The position numbers were made by a program, and so were the translations under genes. From assembly GCA_013287025.1 (NCBI GenBank), contig JABDEN010000004.1:1-57668 (forward strand): 57,668 bases of DNA. Direction: 5' to 3'. The stretch comes from Gammaproteobacteria bacterium. Its GTDB lineage: Bacteria > Pseudomonadota > Gammaproteobacteria > DSM-16500. This document shows, piece by piece, positions 1 to 10,817 of this stretch (the first letter of the stretch is position 1; every line of letters begins with the position of its first letter). Below the pieces are notes generated by a model, which was not told the origin of the DNA, did not search any database, and worked only from the letters and a program-made list of their open reading frames with translations.

Positions 1-48
1 ACGTTGCATTTATTGAATATTCCGACGGATGCGGAGGTTTGAATGTCT

Positions 49-93
49 GTCATGCCAGCCCATTTGTCATTCCCGCCTTCGCGGGAATGACAG
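49..93. repeat. Composite fragment of palindromic repeat families B and A
   Basis: A family-B tip (TGTCATGCCAGC) is followed directly by a compact family-A hairpin (TGTCATTCCCGC, short loop, GCGGGAATGACA, about 66-92). The family assignment rests on matching arms elsewhere in this window, for example 19199-19308 and 22070-22145. The element lies just past the stop codon of the giant minus-strand gene, so as RNA it could form a 3' hairpin, but there is no T-run to make it a convincing terminator. Confidence 0.75.
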
Positions 94-99
94 TTACGT

Positions 100-3000
100 T
101 TACAACGAAGTCTTCGCCTTCAACGTACTATCCGTATCAGCTGACGTTGGCGTCGATGAGGTGGAGGTAAAGAAAGACATTATTCCAGAATATTTCGGCG
201 GAGTCTCAGCAGATTTTTCTGAAGTCCAAGCGATTCCATCTGTATTTCCACTATTAGTAAAATAATCTAAGGCGGTTTTGCCTGTCGCATCTTTGAATTG
301 TAATATCGATTTCAGCATTTCCTTCGGAAACACCTCACCAAACTCCTTAAGATTTTTCAGATTATTTGCTTTAGCAAAAGTAATACATTTTTGTTCCGCA
401 AATTCGTATGGCGCTTTTTTCACGGGATTATTTTTATTGGTAAAAGTTTTACGGATTAAGTGTTCAGGAATTGATGAAATATAATCTTTGAGCTCTTCAG
501 TATTTTTTTTGATTTTTAAAATAAATACTTCTGCGATTTTGGCTTCCAATGTATTGGTGGGTTCTTTAAAACCTTTATCTGTGCGAATTCCTTTATATTC
601 ATTCAAATATTGGCCTACACATTTGTATTCTCCTTTTCGTAGTTGTGTAATAAGAAAATAACTGATGTTATCCAAGTAGTCATACTTATCTTTCGATTTA
701 ATTTTTGCTTGGATATTTTTAGTATCGACACTTAATAACCATTTTGTGACATCATCGTGTCCAGAATAAGTTGACCATAAAATTGCAGAATCTCCATTTT
801 TATCTTGGTGCTTTAATAATTTGTCTAATGTCTCGCGAGAAATATTTTGACTAAGTGACTTTAATAGATCTAACTTATTATCTTTAGCTAATTCAATAAA
901 AAGATCGCATAGCTTATTGTTAATCGTTTCTTGAAACATCGGAATTTTAGCCATATTTTTTAAGTGTAGAAATGCACCATTTTTGATAAGCGTATCAATT
1001 TCTTGAAACGCTCTTTCTTTGAATATAGGGTTACCACGGCGATATTCAATAAATTTAATATTTGGTTTCTCTAACATTTTTTTTATTTTTTCAAAGTCTT
1101 TTACCTCAATTAAATCGATCAATTCATCATTGATGGCATAATCTTTATAACAAAGTCCAGCTTGATTGGTTTTATTTTGCAGCTTTTCGTCTTGATTACT
1201 AAACATCAATATATGATTGACGATATCTTTCTTATCATGATACGCCGCAAGTAATAATGGATTATTTCCTGATTTATCTTCACTCATTAAGGCTGCTTGA
1301 AAGTTCTTAAGAAACAATGCCTTGATGACATAGAAATCGTCGAAGTCGCCATTGGAGAACCGAGTGATCAACTGTTCTTTTAAAATTTCTTCCACCTTTG
1401 GTGACAATGTCAGATCTTTTACATTAGTCAGAATAGATCGAATTTTAGCATAATTCTTTGCATGTGCCAGTTTAACGATACGGCCATGTAATTCATCAAT
1501 ATAATTATTTCCATTTTTATTTTTAATAGTAAGTTGATTTCCATTGTTATCATATTTTAATAACAAATTCATGATTGAAATTGAGCCTTCATATGCAGCC
1601 CACATAACAGCAGTATCATGGTTGTCATTTTTTTGAAGGATAAGTTTTTGAAAAATATCTGCGGGTAATTCTGTTTCCCACTTTTGTATCATTGGCAATT
1701 TATCGTATTGCGATAATATGATAAGTCTTCTTCCCATTTTCTCAATCGCAAAGTCGTGAAATTCAGGAATTTGTAGAATTATCTTTAATGCGTCTAGCTT
1801 ATCAGATTTCACAAGCTCGATGATATGTTGTTGCATTAATTGTTTAAAAGGTTCACCTTTTTGTCTTTTTTCAATAAATTTCATTGGTTTTGGTTCTAAT
1901 GCCAATGTTGCTTTAATTTCGGCGTAATTTTTATCACGAATAAGCGTTGATAAAGTTTTATCTATATCAAAATCATGACAACTATAATTCAGATGATGTT
2001 TACTCTCTTGCAGAAATTTATTTCCATCTAAGGATAAAATAAAATTATGCGTCTTTTCATCTCCATATTCCGCTGCTAAATTTAAAGGATTCAATCCTTC
2101 ATCATCTAGTGATTTCATGTTAGATAGAAAAATATCTGGAAATAATGTTTGCATTTCTTTTAATTTATCTAAAGAATTATCTTTAATATGCTCAAAACAG
2201 CGCCCTTTGAATTCATATTTTAAAGAGAGTAAAAGTGCGGGATCATTTATCGCATCCGTGATTTGTTTTATAACCGTATATTTATTGTTCTCAGCTAAAT
2301 CTTTTAAAAAATATAATAATTCATCGAGATAATTACGACCATTACGGTTTCTCGTATTTTTTTGGGCATTATCTTGATCATGTTCTAATAAAAATTTAAC
2401 GATACCAACATATCCCTTAGAAGCTGCCCAGGTGATAGGGATATCTGAAATCGAATCTTTAAGTAGTAATGCTTTCTTAAAAAGATCAATTGGAACGATC
2501 TTTGCATATTCTTTAAATAATTCAACATGAGATTCGTATTTTGCAATTGCGATCAATCGCTCACTTAAAGATGGAATTATCTTCTCATCCATGGGATAAA
2601 ATTTATTAATTTGTTGTAATTTAATAAAATCATCTTTTTTTATGAGTTCTTTCATATTATTAAAGATAATCTGGTGAAATGAAGGGAAATTTCTATCCTC
2701 AATAAATTCAAATTTTTTATGATTTTTATCTTCGTGTTCTTTCAAAAGAATATTTATTTTTTCGAAGTCATGCGATTTTGCAAGTTGAATTAAATGTAAT
2801 TGAAATGCATAATCATTATAACAATATCCCCTCAAGTTTTTTTGATTCCGCCATTTATTTTGCACATCAAGGCTCAATAAAAATTCAACCAATTTTTCAT
2901 GATTTTCGAGTGTTGCTAATATTAATGCGTTATTTTTACTAATATCTTGTTGATTAAAGATGGTAGAAAATAAAGTATCAGAACAAAGATCCTTAAGTTC

Positions 3001-6000
3001 CTTTATTTTATCTACATCGCCTTTTACTACAAGCTCTCTGAATTGTTCTGTTAATATAATCTCGGTACATTGCATCATCCCGGAACCTTTGACTTCATCC
3101 ATAACAAACTTCATTTTTTTATAATCTTTTTGTTGAGATAGCGCGTTAAGGTGAATCGCTAGCGCTTTTAAGTAATTGAATCCATCTTTATTCAGAATAT
3201 TTTTTTGAATATCTTCTTTATCTTCGTTCAATATAAAGTTAACAATCTCTGTGTGACCTGGAAATGCAGCTCGGAGGATTGCGGTCGAACCATTTGGGTC
3301 AGGTTTAATTAATATTTTTTTAAATACAAAGTCTGGCAAAATTTTTGAAAGGTATTTAATTTTTTCGAGATCACCATTGCTAGCATACCCTAATAATTTG
3401 CTAGAAAGAAAATATTGTACTTCAGGGCTATTTGCCATTTCAGGATATTCTGCGAGATATGTCTCAAGAATGGTAAAATTTCCACGTATTATATTGTGAC
3501 TAGCATGCGAAACCATTGCTTCGAAAAAATTTTGGTTTTTCGTATTTTTGAGAGTGACTAAAATACCTTTGGTGTCTCGATATATTAAATAATTAACACA
3601 ATCAAATTTTTGATTTGTGGCCGCTAAATGCAATGCGGTATTACCTAATTCATCTTGAAAGGCTAGTACATTATCTAGAAATTTTGCATTTAATATTTTT
3701 TTTAAACTAGCAAGATTTCCGCTTTTTGCAAATTCTAAAAATTGTTCTCCCATCATTTTAGTAAGGAATTTATTGAATTTATTCGTAGGATCATTTTTTT
3801 GCTTGAATTTTTTTAAGGCTTTATATTTTTGATTAAGTATAAGTTGCCTTATTTTTTTTAGGTTTAAACAATCTTCGGATTTCCAGTTCGTTTGGTGAGA
3901 GGTTGTCTCCAATAACCATTGCATCAATTCAACATTTGTCTTATCAATTGCTATCATTAAAGCATTGTTACCTGATTTATTTTCAGCGGCTAATAATTTC
4001 TTAAATATGTTTTCAGGCACGGAATCTTTAAATAATTTCAGAGAGGTTAAATTTTGATTTTCTACTGCTTCAATAAATTTTTCACATAGTTGACCTATGC
4101 TCGTATTTTGATTATTAACTGTATCTTTATCTTCAAATAGTTGAGCTATGGTAATATTTTTAGTATTAACTATCTTTTCAAGTGGTATATTTTTATATTC
4201 TTGAAAGATATATTTTATTTGTTTGAAATTTAGATTTTTAATGGATTCGTATAGATTGATATTGACATTATCGAGATAGTTGCCCAATTCATTACTAAGT
4301 ACTTCTTTTTGCAAATTTTCAGTATCTTGTAACAATAACCATGCTGCAATTTCGTTATATCCTCTGTTACAAGCCCAAATTAAGGCATTATTACCATGCT
4401 GATCTTTATGTGATAAAAGTTTATTTAGATCTTTTTTCGAAATAGCGGCAGCAATTTCTTTGATGCCTGAAAGATTGTTATTTTTGGAGAGCTCAAGGAT
4501 TTGTTCATTCAGATGATCGTGAAGTTTATCTAAATCAATATTTGATTTTGAAATTTTATTTTGATATTCCTCAAACAATTTTGTAAACGGGCCGGTGTGT
4601 TTATCATGGCGTGTTTTCACACTGCGTATTAAGTCTCCATGATTAATGCACGTGTAATGATTTGTCATGTTTGAATAATTGTTAATAACGGAATTAATAT
4701 TTGTGACGATTGAATTGAGTTGTTCTTTTTTGAATTTCCATCCAAACTCTAAAAAATATTTTCCTTCATCATAGTGCGCACGTTTTTCTTGTTCTGCTTT
4801 TAAGAATACTCCTTCAATTTCTGCAAGACCTGCAAGAATACTCATTCGTTTATATTCGTTATGACCAAAATATCTGTGATTTAAAGAAAATGATCCGTCA
4901 CGCGTATCATATTCAATATTAAGCTTCGCGCTATGGTTTCTGAGTGCAATATTATACTCGACGAAAAGCATCGGGTGTTGATGCTGAATCGACAGGCGCT
5001 GGATATTGCTCTCACTATCTGTATTGCTTTCAATTTTCTTCATTAATAAAGTGAGCGGTTCTGGTAGTTGTTGCAAGTCGATTTCACCATCTTTGGCTAA
5101 AATCACGGTGCTCGCTAATATATTTTGGTGAAAAAGGCTAAAAAATTCTTCCAAGGTAACAGAATTTTTTTTCCTCACGAATTGTCGATAAAAAGACGCA
5201 GCAACGCCAACTGTCGCAGATGCAATAGAAACTTCACCGGATGGGTTAAGTTGTTTGCTATCCTCTTTTTTCGAGGTCGCTTGAAAACTTTCCGTGATGA
5301 CTTCAATCATCTTGTGTTTGGGGTTATATTCTTCATCATGTTGTATGCTCTTCCGCCATTTATCATATTGTTCCGTCGGAATGGCTTCCATGCATACTCT
5401 CATTAAATCATGATAGGGTTGTAACAATTTGACAAATCGTTTGACTAACAAAGTCGATTGAGTTGCATATTCTTGGCTTCCTTTTAAACTTTTAATGCTT
5501 TTGTCGATGACATCAGCAAGATACTGAACTTGCTTTAATAGCGCTTGTTTCGAAAGATTCGACATTGATTTTTTTAAATCAAGCGATTTAATGATAGGAA
5601 TAAGATTTTCTTCAAATTCTTTAAAAAGTTTGTCAAATTTTTTCGGTTCATTCCATTCGGGAATGCGTTTTTCAAAACTTGAAATAGTCTGGTGATTTTC
5701 TATTAACCGTGAAGACTTAAATTCACCCAAATTTTTTTCGATTTCATTAAATAAGCGTGTAGCATTCGTTTTATCCGTTAAGTTACTCACGTATATTTTT
5801 GGAAAACAGTTGTTGACCAATTCTGATTGCAAATTAAATTGGAAGCAAAGTTTAATATATTTGGCGAGTAATTTACGCGTGATAGGATGTTTGCTGCAAT
5901 AAGTTGCAAAATCCGTCCATTTTGCACGGGTCGTTGGATGCAATATCAATTGATTCAGCTTGACAAATTCAACGAGAAATTCTTTTCTTTGTGGTGCGAT

Positions 6001-7998
6001 GAATTTTTGCGGTAGTTTGATTTCATTATTTTTATTGAGAGCTGCTATTTGTTTGATGGAATCAGAATAAAGACCTTCTTCTCCCGCGTCTACCACTAAT
6101 GCTTTCAATTTATTAACTAAGTCTAATAAAAGATGCTGTGTACTTTCTTTTTCTGTTTCTTTGTCGGATGTCGACAACTTCGTTAAGCAATGATCAATTT
6201 CTGCAATGGAATGCATCGCATGCAAAAATAATTTTTTATGAGGGGAATTCTTTTTTGAAGCATTGGTCGATCCGCTGATTTTTTTAAAAATAGTAGTGAT
6301 CTTTTGTAACGCTTCAAATTGCGCTTCATTTTTATTTTGGAAAGAGGCGGCTTCAAGATTCTCGATAGAAGTGTTTAATTCAGAGTAAGCTTTTTTAGGA
6401 TTAAAAGTGACGTCTTTATTTTCTAAGTATTTTTTGATAGTCGCATTCAGTTCTTTATTATCACTCATGCTTATCGGTAATAACGTTTTCCTCGCACTTT
6501 TGGATGAAACAAATAAACCTTCTCCAATAATTTTGGCATTTGAAAGTTCTGTTTCTCGAGATTCTGCTAGCTTACATTGATTTGCCCAATTGACGATAGA
6601 CTGATGTTGTGTATCCGCGATAAGAATAGGATTTTTTTGATTGACGATGTGGCTAATGACATTGATATCCGTTTTAAAAACAGGAATTCCCATCGCATTA
6701 AATTGCGCAGCTTCATGCGAAGTGCTGGCTGATGGTTTCGCGACAAAAACGGCGCGAGTGTTTTCTTCGGTCCGGGATTCTTCCAAACATTGTTTTAAAG
6801 CATTTTCGATATTATCAGCAATCACCACTTGTTTTGACTCAGTAATAACTTTGGTGACTGAGCCTGCGGGTGATATAACGGCGGCATTTATTTTTTCAAT
6901 ATTATTATCGTTTTTTATTTTATTCCAATGTTCCGGCAAAATAGCAGAAGGCTTAACTTTTTTGCTGTGTGCAGGGATGGGGCGCGCTTGTACAATATTC
7001 AAAGTTTTCGTCAAGGGTTCATAGACGAATTCTATGTCCATTGGCATGCTGTAATGTGCTGCGATTTTTCTGCCAATATTTGCAATTCTTTTCGCGATGT
7101 CAGGATCTAAGGTTGGATTTTTTTGTAAATTTTCCGTGTTTGATTTTAGTATTAGTTTTCGTTTAGGTGGAAGCCCAGAACCAACTTTTTCCTCCGTTGG
7201 AATTAATCGTAACGGTTTTGCATGAATTTCGGCATGCACTACACCTTCTTCTGTGACCTCGTAAGTATCGAAAGGTGTTTTGCTGTTAACAATCGCTTCA
7301 CCATGTCCAGGTGCCACATCCATTCGAGTCATCGGTCCGCCCGCATACATCACACCGGATGCGACGATATGACTTTCTTTTTCTTCACCTTCCAGTTGTT
7401 CTCCTATCATTTTCTGGATGAGCACGGGCATAAAAGAATCTTTTTTTATCGTGTCACCACTTACTAAACGTTGGGCAATCGATTTTTTGCTGAAATAGGA
7501 CGCAACAACAACACCAATCGCATTTGAAATGGATTTTTCTTCATTTTTGATCGCTGCAACACTTTTATTACCACCCGGATTTGCAATTTCAACGGTATCT
7601 TCTTCACCGGTACTTCGGACCATCAGTAAAGCATCTTTTTCTAAATTTTTTAAAGATGAAATAGGGAAGGGGTGTTTATTAAAACATTCTTTGATGAGTG
7701 TTTGTAATTTTTTAAGCGCTAATTTTTCTGATTCTGATAAAGCTTGTCCACGATGATAATCAACAAAATTATTCCATAAAGTACGCCATTCTTTTACATG
7801 GGTATCTAAATGCGCTTTAATCATTGCATCGTCGATAGGTGCAATTTCCGGAACTTTTATTTTGATAACATCATCAGTAAAAGTGCTGCATAACTCATTT
7901 AATTCCATTAAATTTGAAGATTTATTACCGAAACGAGTTGCATTTTTTTTGATACGATCTTGGACGGACGGCTGCGCCAATTGCGATAGAGAAAACAT
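100..7998 (-). CDS. Giant dikinase-like (PEP-synthase N-terminal and phosphohistidine domains) ankyrin protein
   Basis: This 2632-residue protein is a candidate effector; its function is unknown. Residues 20-345 resemble the ATP-grasp domain of PEP synthase, pyruvate phosphate dikinase and rifampin phosphotransferase: FGNKSSNLMEL near the start, VRSTGEED, IQKMI, ASGVM, GHGEAIV, and MDIEF with QARPIP at the domain end. Residues about 370-470 resemble the swivelling phosphohistidine domain, with TSHEAA and GIPVF placing the expected phospho-acceptor His near residue 428. The C-terminal PEP/pyruvate-binding barrel is absent. After a long helical stretch, about eleven ankyrin-like units lie between residues 1190 and 2590 (for example GNNALIWACNRGYNEIAAWL, GNTALHLAATNQ), spaced 109-171 residues apart rather than stacked every 33. 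The start at 7998 was chosen because AAAGGA lies 6 bases upstream; an in-frame ATG at 8004 abuts that site. No signal peptide is evident. A dikinase-type phosphotransfer to an unknown acceptor is inference. Confidence 0.85.
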   Translation of the reverse strand: MFSLSQLAQPSVQDRIKKNATRFGNKSSNLMELNELCSTFTDDVIKIKVPEIAPIDDAMIKAHLDTHVKEWRTLWNNFVDYHRGQALSESEKLALKKLQTLIKECFNKHPFPISSLKNLEKDALLMVRSTGEEDTVEIANPGGNKSVAAIKNEEKSISNAIGVVVASYFSKKSIAQRLVSGDTIKKDSFMPVLIQKMIGEQLEGEEKESHIVASGVMYAGGPMTRMDVAPGHGEAIVNSKTPFDTYEVTEEGVVHAEIHAKPLRLIPTEEKVGSGLPPKRKLILKSNTENLQKNPTLDPDIAKRIANIGRKIAAHYSMPMDIEFVYEPLTKTLNIVQARPIPAHSKKVKPSAILPEHWNKIKNDNNIEKINAAVISPAGSVTKVITESKQVVIADNIENALKQCLEESRTEENTRAVFVAKPSASTSHEAAQFNAMGIPVFKTDINVISHIVNQKNPILIADTQHQSIVNWANQCKLAESRETELSNAKIIGEGLFVSSKSARKTLLPISMSDNKELNATIKKYLENKDVTFNPKKAYSELNTSIENLEAASFQNKNEAQFEALQKITTIFKKISGSTNASKKNSPHKKLFLHAMHSIAEIDHCLTKLSTSDKETEKESTQHLLLDLVNKLKALVVDAGEEGLYSDSIKQIAALNKNNEIKLPQKFIAPQRKEFLVEFVKLNQLILHPTTRAKWTDFATYCSKHPITRKLLAKYIKLCFQFNLQSELVNNCFPKIYVSNLTDKTNATRLFNEIEKNLGEFKSSRLIENHQTISSFEKRIPEWNEPKKFDKLFKEFEENLIPIIKSLDLKKSMSNLSKQALLKQVQYLADVIDKSIKSLKGSQEYATQSTLLVKRFVKLLQPYHDLMRVCMEAIPTEQYDKWRKSIQHDEEYNPKHKMIEVITESFQATSKKEDSKQLNPSGEVSIASATVGVAASFYRQFVRKKNSVTLEEFFSLFHQNILASTVILAKDGEIDLQQLPEPLTLLMKKIESNTDSESNIQRLSIQHQHPMLFVEYNIALRNHSAKLNIEYDTRDGSFSLNHRYFGHNEYKRMSILAGLAEIEGVFLKAEQEKRAHYDEGKYFLEFGWKFKKEQLNSIVTNINSVINNYSNMTNHYTCINHGDLIRSVKTRHDKHTGPFTKLFEEYQNKISKSNIDLDKLHDHLNEQILELSKNNNLSGIKEIAAAISKKDLNKLLSHKDQHGNNALIWACNRGYNEIAAWLLLQDTENLQKEVLSNELGNYLDNVNINLYESIKNLNFKQIKYIFQEYKNIPLEKIVNTKNITIAQLFEDKDTVNNQNTSIGQLCEKFIEAVENQNLTSLKLFKDSVPENIFKKLLAAENKSGNNALMIAIDKTNVELMQWLLETTSHQTNWKSEDCLNLKKIRQLILNQKYKALKKFKQKNDPTNKFNKFLTKMMGEQFLEFAKSGNLASLKKILNAKFLDNVLAFQDELGNTALHLAATNQKFDCVNYLIYRDTKGILVTLKNTKNQNFFEAMVSHASHNIIRGNFTILETYLAEYPEMANSPEVQYFLSSKLLGYASNGDLEKIKYLSKILPDFVFKKILIKPDPNGSTAILRAAFPGHTEIVNFILNEDKEDIQKNILNKDGFNYLKALAIHLNALSQQKDYKKMKFVMDEVKGSGMMQCTEIILTEQFRELVVKGDVDKIKELKDLCSDTLFSTIFNQQDISKNNALILATLENHEKLVEFLLSLDVQNKWRNQKNLRGYCYNDYAFQLHLIQLAKSHDFEKINILLKEHEDKNHKKFEFIEDRNFPSFHQIIFNNMKELIKKDDFIKLQQINKFYPMDEKIIPSLSERLIAIAKYESHVELFKEYAKIVPIDLFKKALLLKDSISDIPITWAASKGYVGIVKFLLEHDQDNAQKNTRNRNGRNYLDELLYFLKDLAENNKYTVIKQITDAINDPALLLSLKYEFKGRCFEHIKDNSLDKLKEMQTLFPDIFLSNMKSLDDEGLNPLNLAAEYGDEKTHNFILSLDGNKFLQESKHHLNYSCHDFDIDKTLSTLIRDKNYAEIKATLALEPKPMKFIEKRQKGEPFKQLMQQHIIELVKSDKLDALKIILQIPEFHDFAIEKMGRRLIILSQYDKLPMIQKWETELPADIFQKLILQKNDNHDTAVMWAAYEGSISIMNLLLKYDNNGNQLTIKNKNGNNYIDELHGRIVKLAHAKNYAKIRSILTNVKDLTLSPKVEEILKEQLITRFSNGDFDDFYVIKALFLKNFQAALMSEDKSGNNPLLLAAYHDKKDIVNHILMFSNQDEKLQNKTNQAGLCYKDYAINDELIDLIEVKDFEKIKKMLEKPNIKFIEYRRGNPIFKERAFQEIDTLIKNGAFLHLKNMAKIPMFQETINNKLCDLFIELAKDNKLDLLKSLSQNISRETLDKLLKHQDKNGDSAILWSTYSGHDDVTKWLLSVDTKNIQAKIKSKDKYDYLDNISYFLITQLRKGEYKCVGQYLNEYKGIRTDKGFKEPTNTLEAKIAEVFILKIKKNTEELKDYISSIPEHLIRKTFTNKNNPVKKAPYEFAEQKCITFAKANNLKNLKEFGEVFPKEMLKSILQFKDATGKTALDYFTNSGNTDGIAWTSEKSAETPPKYSGIMSFFTSTSSTPTSADTDSTLKAKTSL

Positions 7999-8124
7999 GT
8001 TCATTCCTTTTTTTATTATTATTTTGTTATTATTATTTTTTTTGAATAAACTTTTTTAGTAAACTATTTTGTTGGAATTCTAGCTTGAAAATTTTTCATA
8101 AGCAAACTGTTTTAACTTCCGTCA

Positions 8125-8218
8125 TCTATGTCATGCCAGCATGCTTTTAGCTGGCATCCAAGCGGCTTCGCTAAATGCAGACTGGATGCCAGCTAAAAGC
8201 ATGCTGGCATGACATAGA
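8125..8218. repeat. Family-B palindromic repeat, perfect 36-bp arms
   Basis: The arms 8125-8160 and 8183-8218 are perfect reverse complements (TCTATGTCATGCCAGC...CTGGCATCCA) around a 22-base centre that itself holds a small AGCG/CGCT stem. This is the best-preserved family-B copy in the window. It fills most of the divergent gap between the giant ankyrin gene and murE. Nothing in it codes for a protein; the leftward reading frame across it is a by-product of the palindrome. Confidence 0.95.
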
Positions 8219-8273
8219 CGACGGTGTTTAAATTCAAATGGATTGTTTTGACATAATCGAGGATAATATTCAC

Positions 8274-9716
8274 ATGAAAATTTCTGAATTAATTGAAGCA
8301 AATTTGAAGGTTGATGGTGAGGCAAAAGGCCTCGCATTAGATAGTCGTGAAGTTAAGCCGGGTGATGTTTTTTTCGCGTTACATGGACCACATTATGATG
8401 GCCGAGATTATATTGATGAAGCAATTCAAAAAGGGGCGATTGCAATTATTGCCGATACGAAACCGGATAAAATTCTAGATAAGCCTCTTATTATTTTACC
8501 TGAATTACGACAAGAGCTGAGTCACATCGCCGCGAGATTTTATCAAAATCCCGCAAAAAAAATGAAAATCATTGGCGTGACGGGTACTAATGGTAAAACG
8601 TCTTGTACGCATTTTATTGCGGCTGCTTTAAAAACCCTACAAATTCCATGCGGAATTATTGGAACGTTAGGGATCGGTACTTATGGCAAGATAAATACGA
8701 CTAATAGTTCTTTGACAACACCTGATGCGATTACCTTACAACAAACTTTCGCACAATTTTTAGAAGAGGGTGTGACACATGTGGCGATGGAAGTTTCTTC
8801 TCATGGGCTCGATCAAGGACGTGTGAATGATGTGCCATTTACCGTAGGCGTGTTTACCAATTTAACGCGTGATCATCTCGATTATCATGGCACCATGGAA
8901 GCTTATGGTAATGCTAAAAAGAAGCTATTCATCAATCCTTTGTTACAATCCACGGTCATAAATTTTGATGATCCTTTTGGTCGAGAACTCATAGCGGAAC
9001 TCAAAGACCCTTATTTTTATAGCATTAACGATAACCCAATCTCTGGGAAAGTTATCCGGGCCTATAATGTCCATATTGATGATCATGGAATTACTGCTAA
9101 TGTGTCGACCCCCTGGGGAGATTCGATATTACGATCTTCGTTAGTTGGTCTATTTAATTTAAGCAATTTATTAGGTGTTTTGGCCACGCTTTGTTTATTA
9201 AAAATTGATTTAGAAACGGCTTTAGCCTGCATTAAAATGCTTTCGCCAGTTCCCGGACGGATGGAACGATTTGGTGGTAGTACTAAACCTCTCGTGATTG
9301 TGGATTATTCGCATACGCCTGATGCTTTAGAAAAAGCCTTAAAAACACTACGGGAACATTGCCAAGGAAAGCTATATTGTGTCTTTGGTTGTGGGGGAGA
9401 TCGTGATCGAGGAAAACGTCCCATCATGGCTGCTATCGCTGAAAAATATGCGGATGTTGTCATGGTGACAGACGATAATCCACGCAATGAAGACCCGGAA
9501 GCGATCACTCAGGACATTTTTAAAGGTTTTTCTCATCCAAATAAGGCGATTTTGCAACATGATCGTTCTAAAGCGATCCAGAACGTAATACAATATGCTA
9601 AACCTGGCGATTGTGTATTGATTGCCGGAAAAGGTGCGGAAACGTACCAATTAATAAATGATCAAAAGATACCATTTAGCGACGCAATGACAGTGGTTTC
9701 AGCTTTAGGAGAGTAA
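8274..9716 (+). CDS. murE: UDP-MurNAc-L-alanyl-D-glutamate:meso-diaminopimelate ligase
   Basis: MurE adds meso-diaminopimelate to UDP-MurNAc-L-Ala-D-Glu in the cytoplasm, the third amino acid of the peptidoglycan stem. The 480-residue protein has the Mur-ligase P-loop [10 protein letters not shown], the central domain [13 protein letters not shown] with its catalytic His region, and the DNPRNEDP motif that distinguishes diaminopimelate-adding from lysine-adding enzymes. The start at 8274 gives the usual N-terminus (MKISELIEA) and has GAGGA 10 bases upstream; a longer frame from 8238 lacks support. It is the first gene of the dcw cluster here and is followed after 4 bases by mraY. murF, normally between murE and mraY, is missing. 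Confidence 0.97.
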   Translation: MKISELIEANLKVDGEAKGLALDSREVKPGDVFFALHGPHYDGRDYIDEAIQKGAIAIIADTKPDKILDKPLIILPELRQELSHIAARFYQNPAKKMKIIGVTGTNGKTSCTHFIAAALKTLQIPCGIIGTLGIGTYGKINTTNSSLTTPDAITLQQTFAQFLEEGVTHVAMEVSSHGLDQGRVNDVPFTVGVFTNLTRDHLDYHGTMEAYGNAKKKLFINPLLQSTVINFDDPFGRELIAELKDPYFYSINDNPISGKVIRAYNVHIDDHGITANVSTPWGDSILRSSLVGLFNLSNLLGVLATLCLLKIDLETALACIKMLSPVPGRMERFGGSTKPLVIVDYSHTPDALEKALKTLREHCQGKLYCVFGCGGDRDRGKRPIMAAIAEKYADVVMVTDDNPRNEDPEAITQDIFKGFSHPNKAILQHDRSKAIQNVIQYAKPGDCVLIAGKGAETYQLINDQKIPFSDAMTVVSALGE

Positions 9717-9720
9717 AGTA

Positions 9721-10803
9721 ATGCTCGTTTGGATTAGCGAATATTTGGCGCAATATTTCCATTTTTTTCATGTGTTTCAATATCTCACTTTACGCGCGAT
9801 TATCGGCGCTTTGACAGCATTGCTCGTGGCCTTGTTTATTGGCCCTATGATGATTCGTCGTCTCAGCTTGTATAAAGTCGGCCAAGTGGTACGAGATGAC
9901 GGTCCGCAAAGTCATTTATCCAAAAGCGGAACGCCCACCATGGGCGGGTCCTTGGTCTTGGTTGCGATCGCGTTTTCGACGCTCCTATGGGGTGATCTTA
10001 CTAACCGTTACATTTGGTTAGTATTGTTGGTGACGATAGGGTTTGGATTAATCGGTTGGCGTGATGACTATTTAAAACTGATTAAAAAAAATAGCAAAGG
10101 ACTTTCCGCGAAACACAAATATCTCATGCAATCTTTCATTGGCCTCACTGCTGCTTGTTATTTATATTTTACCGCTACTTTACCTGTTGAAACACAACTG
10201 GTATTTCCTTTCTTCAAACACATGCTTTGGCCGCTTGGGCCCTTTTTCATTGTATTTTCTTATTTCGTTATTGTGGGAACAAGCAATGCGGTCAATTTAA
10301 CGGATGGACTCGATGGCCTCGCGATTTTACCTGCCGTGATGGTGGCGGCGGCATTGGGGATTTTTGCCTATGCGACAGGCAATTGGCAATTTGCCAATTA
10401 TCTCGCCATTCCCTATGTGTCAGGCGCCGGAGAAATTGCCGTTTTTTGTGCGGCACTCGTCGGGGCGGGTTTAGGATTTCTGTGGTTTAATACCTATCCC
10501 GCACAGGTTTTTATGGGTGATGTGGGTGCATTATCACTAGGCGCGGCATTAGGTATTATTGCCGTCATTGTGCGTCAAGAACTGATTTTATTTTTAATGG
10601 GCGGCATTTTTGTGTTAGAAACCGTCTCTGTTATTTTACAAGTCGCGTCTTTCAAATTAACCGGTCGCAGAATTTTTCGCATGGCGCCCATCCATCATCA
10701 TTTTGAACTGAAAGGCTGGCCGGAGCCACGCGTTATTGTCAGATTTTGGATTATTACGTTTATATTAGTGTTATGTGGATTGGCAACATTAAAATTGCGT
10801 TAA
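9721..10803 (+). CDS. mraY: Phospho-N-acetylmuramoyl-pentapeptide transferase
   Basis: MraY transfers phospho-MurNAc-pentapeptide from UDP to undecaprenyl phosphate, making lipid I at the inner membrane. The 360-residue, many-times membrane-spanning protein has the family signatures [31 protein letters not shown] (catalytic Asp pair) and the cytoplasmic [13 protein letters not shown] loop. Length and order match Escherichia coli MraY. It starts 4 bases after the murE stop and is followed 14 bases later by murD, so the three are very likely one transcript. Confidence 0.98.
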   Translation: MLVWISEYLAQYFHFFHVFQYLTLRAIIGALTALLVALFIGPMMIRRLSLYKVGQVVRDDGPQSHLSKSGTPTMGGSLVLVAIAFSTLLWGDLTNRYIWLVLLVTIGFGLIGWRDDYLKLIKKNSKGLSAKHKYLMQSFIGLTAACYLYFTATLPVETQLVFPFFKHMLWPLGPFFIVFSYFVIVGTSNAVNLTDGLDGLAILPAVMVAAALGIFAYATGNWQFANYLAIPYVSGAGEIAVFCAALVGAGLGFLWFNTYPAQVFMGDVGALSLGAALGIIAVIVRQELILFLMGGIFVLETVSVILQVASFKLTGRRIFRMAPIHHHFELKGWPEPRVIVRFWIITFILVLCGLATLKLR

Positions 10804-10817
10804 CGGAAAATATCTCG

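Noticed and set aside
29..265. Plus-strand frame at the left edge containing CHSRLRGND
   Set aside because: It is the translated family-A repeat joined to antisense sequence of the giant ankyrin gene; no gene features.
8131..8337. Minus-strand frame across the family-B palindrome and the murE start
   Set aside because: Its sequence (CHASMLLAGIQSAF and similar) is just the translated repeat plus antisense murE.
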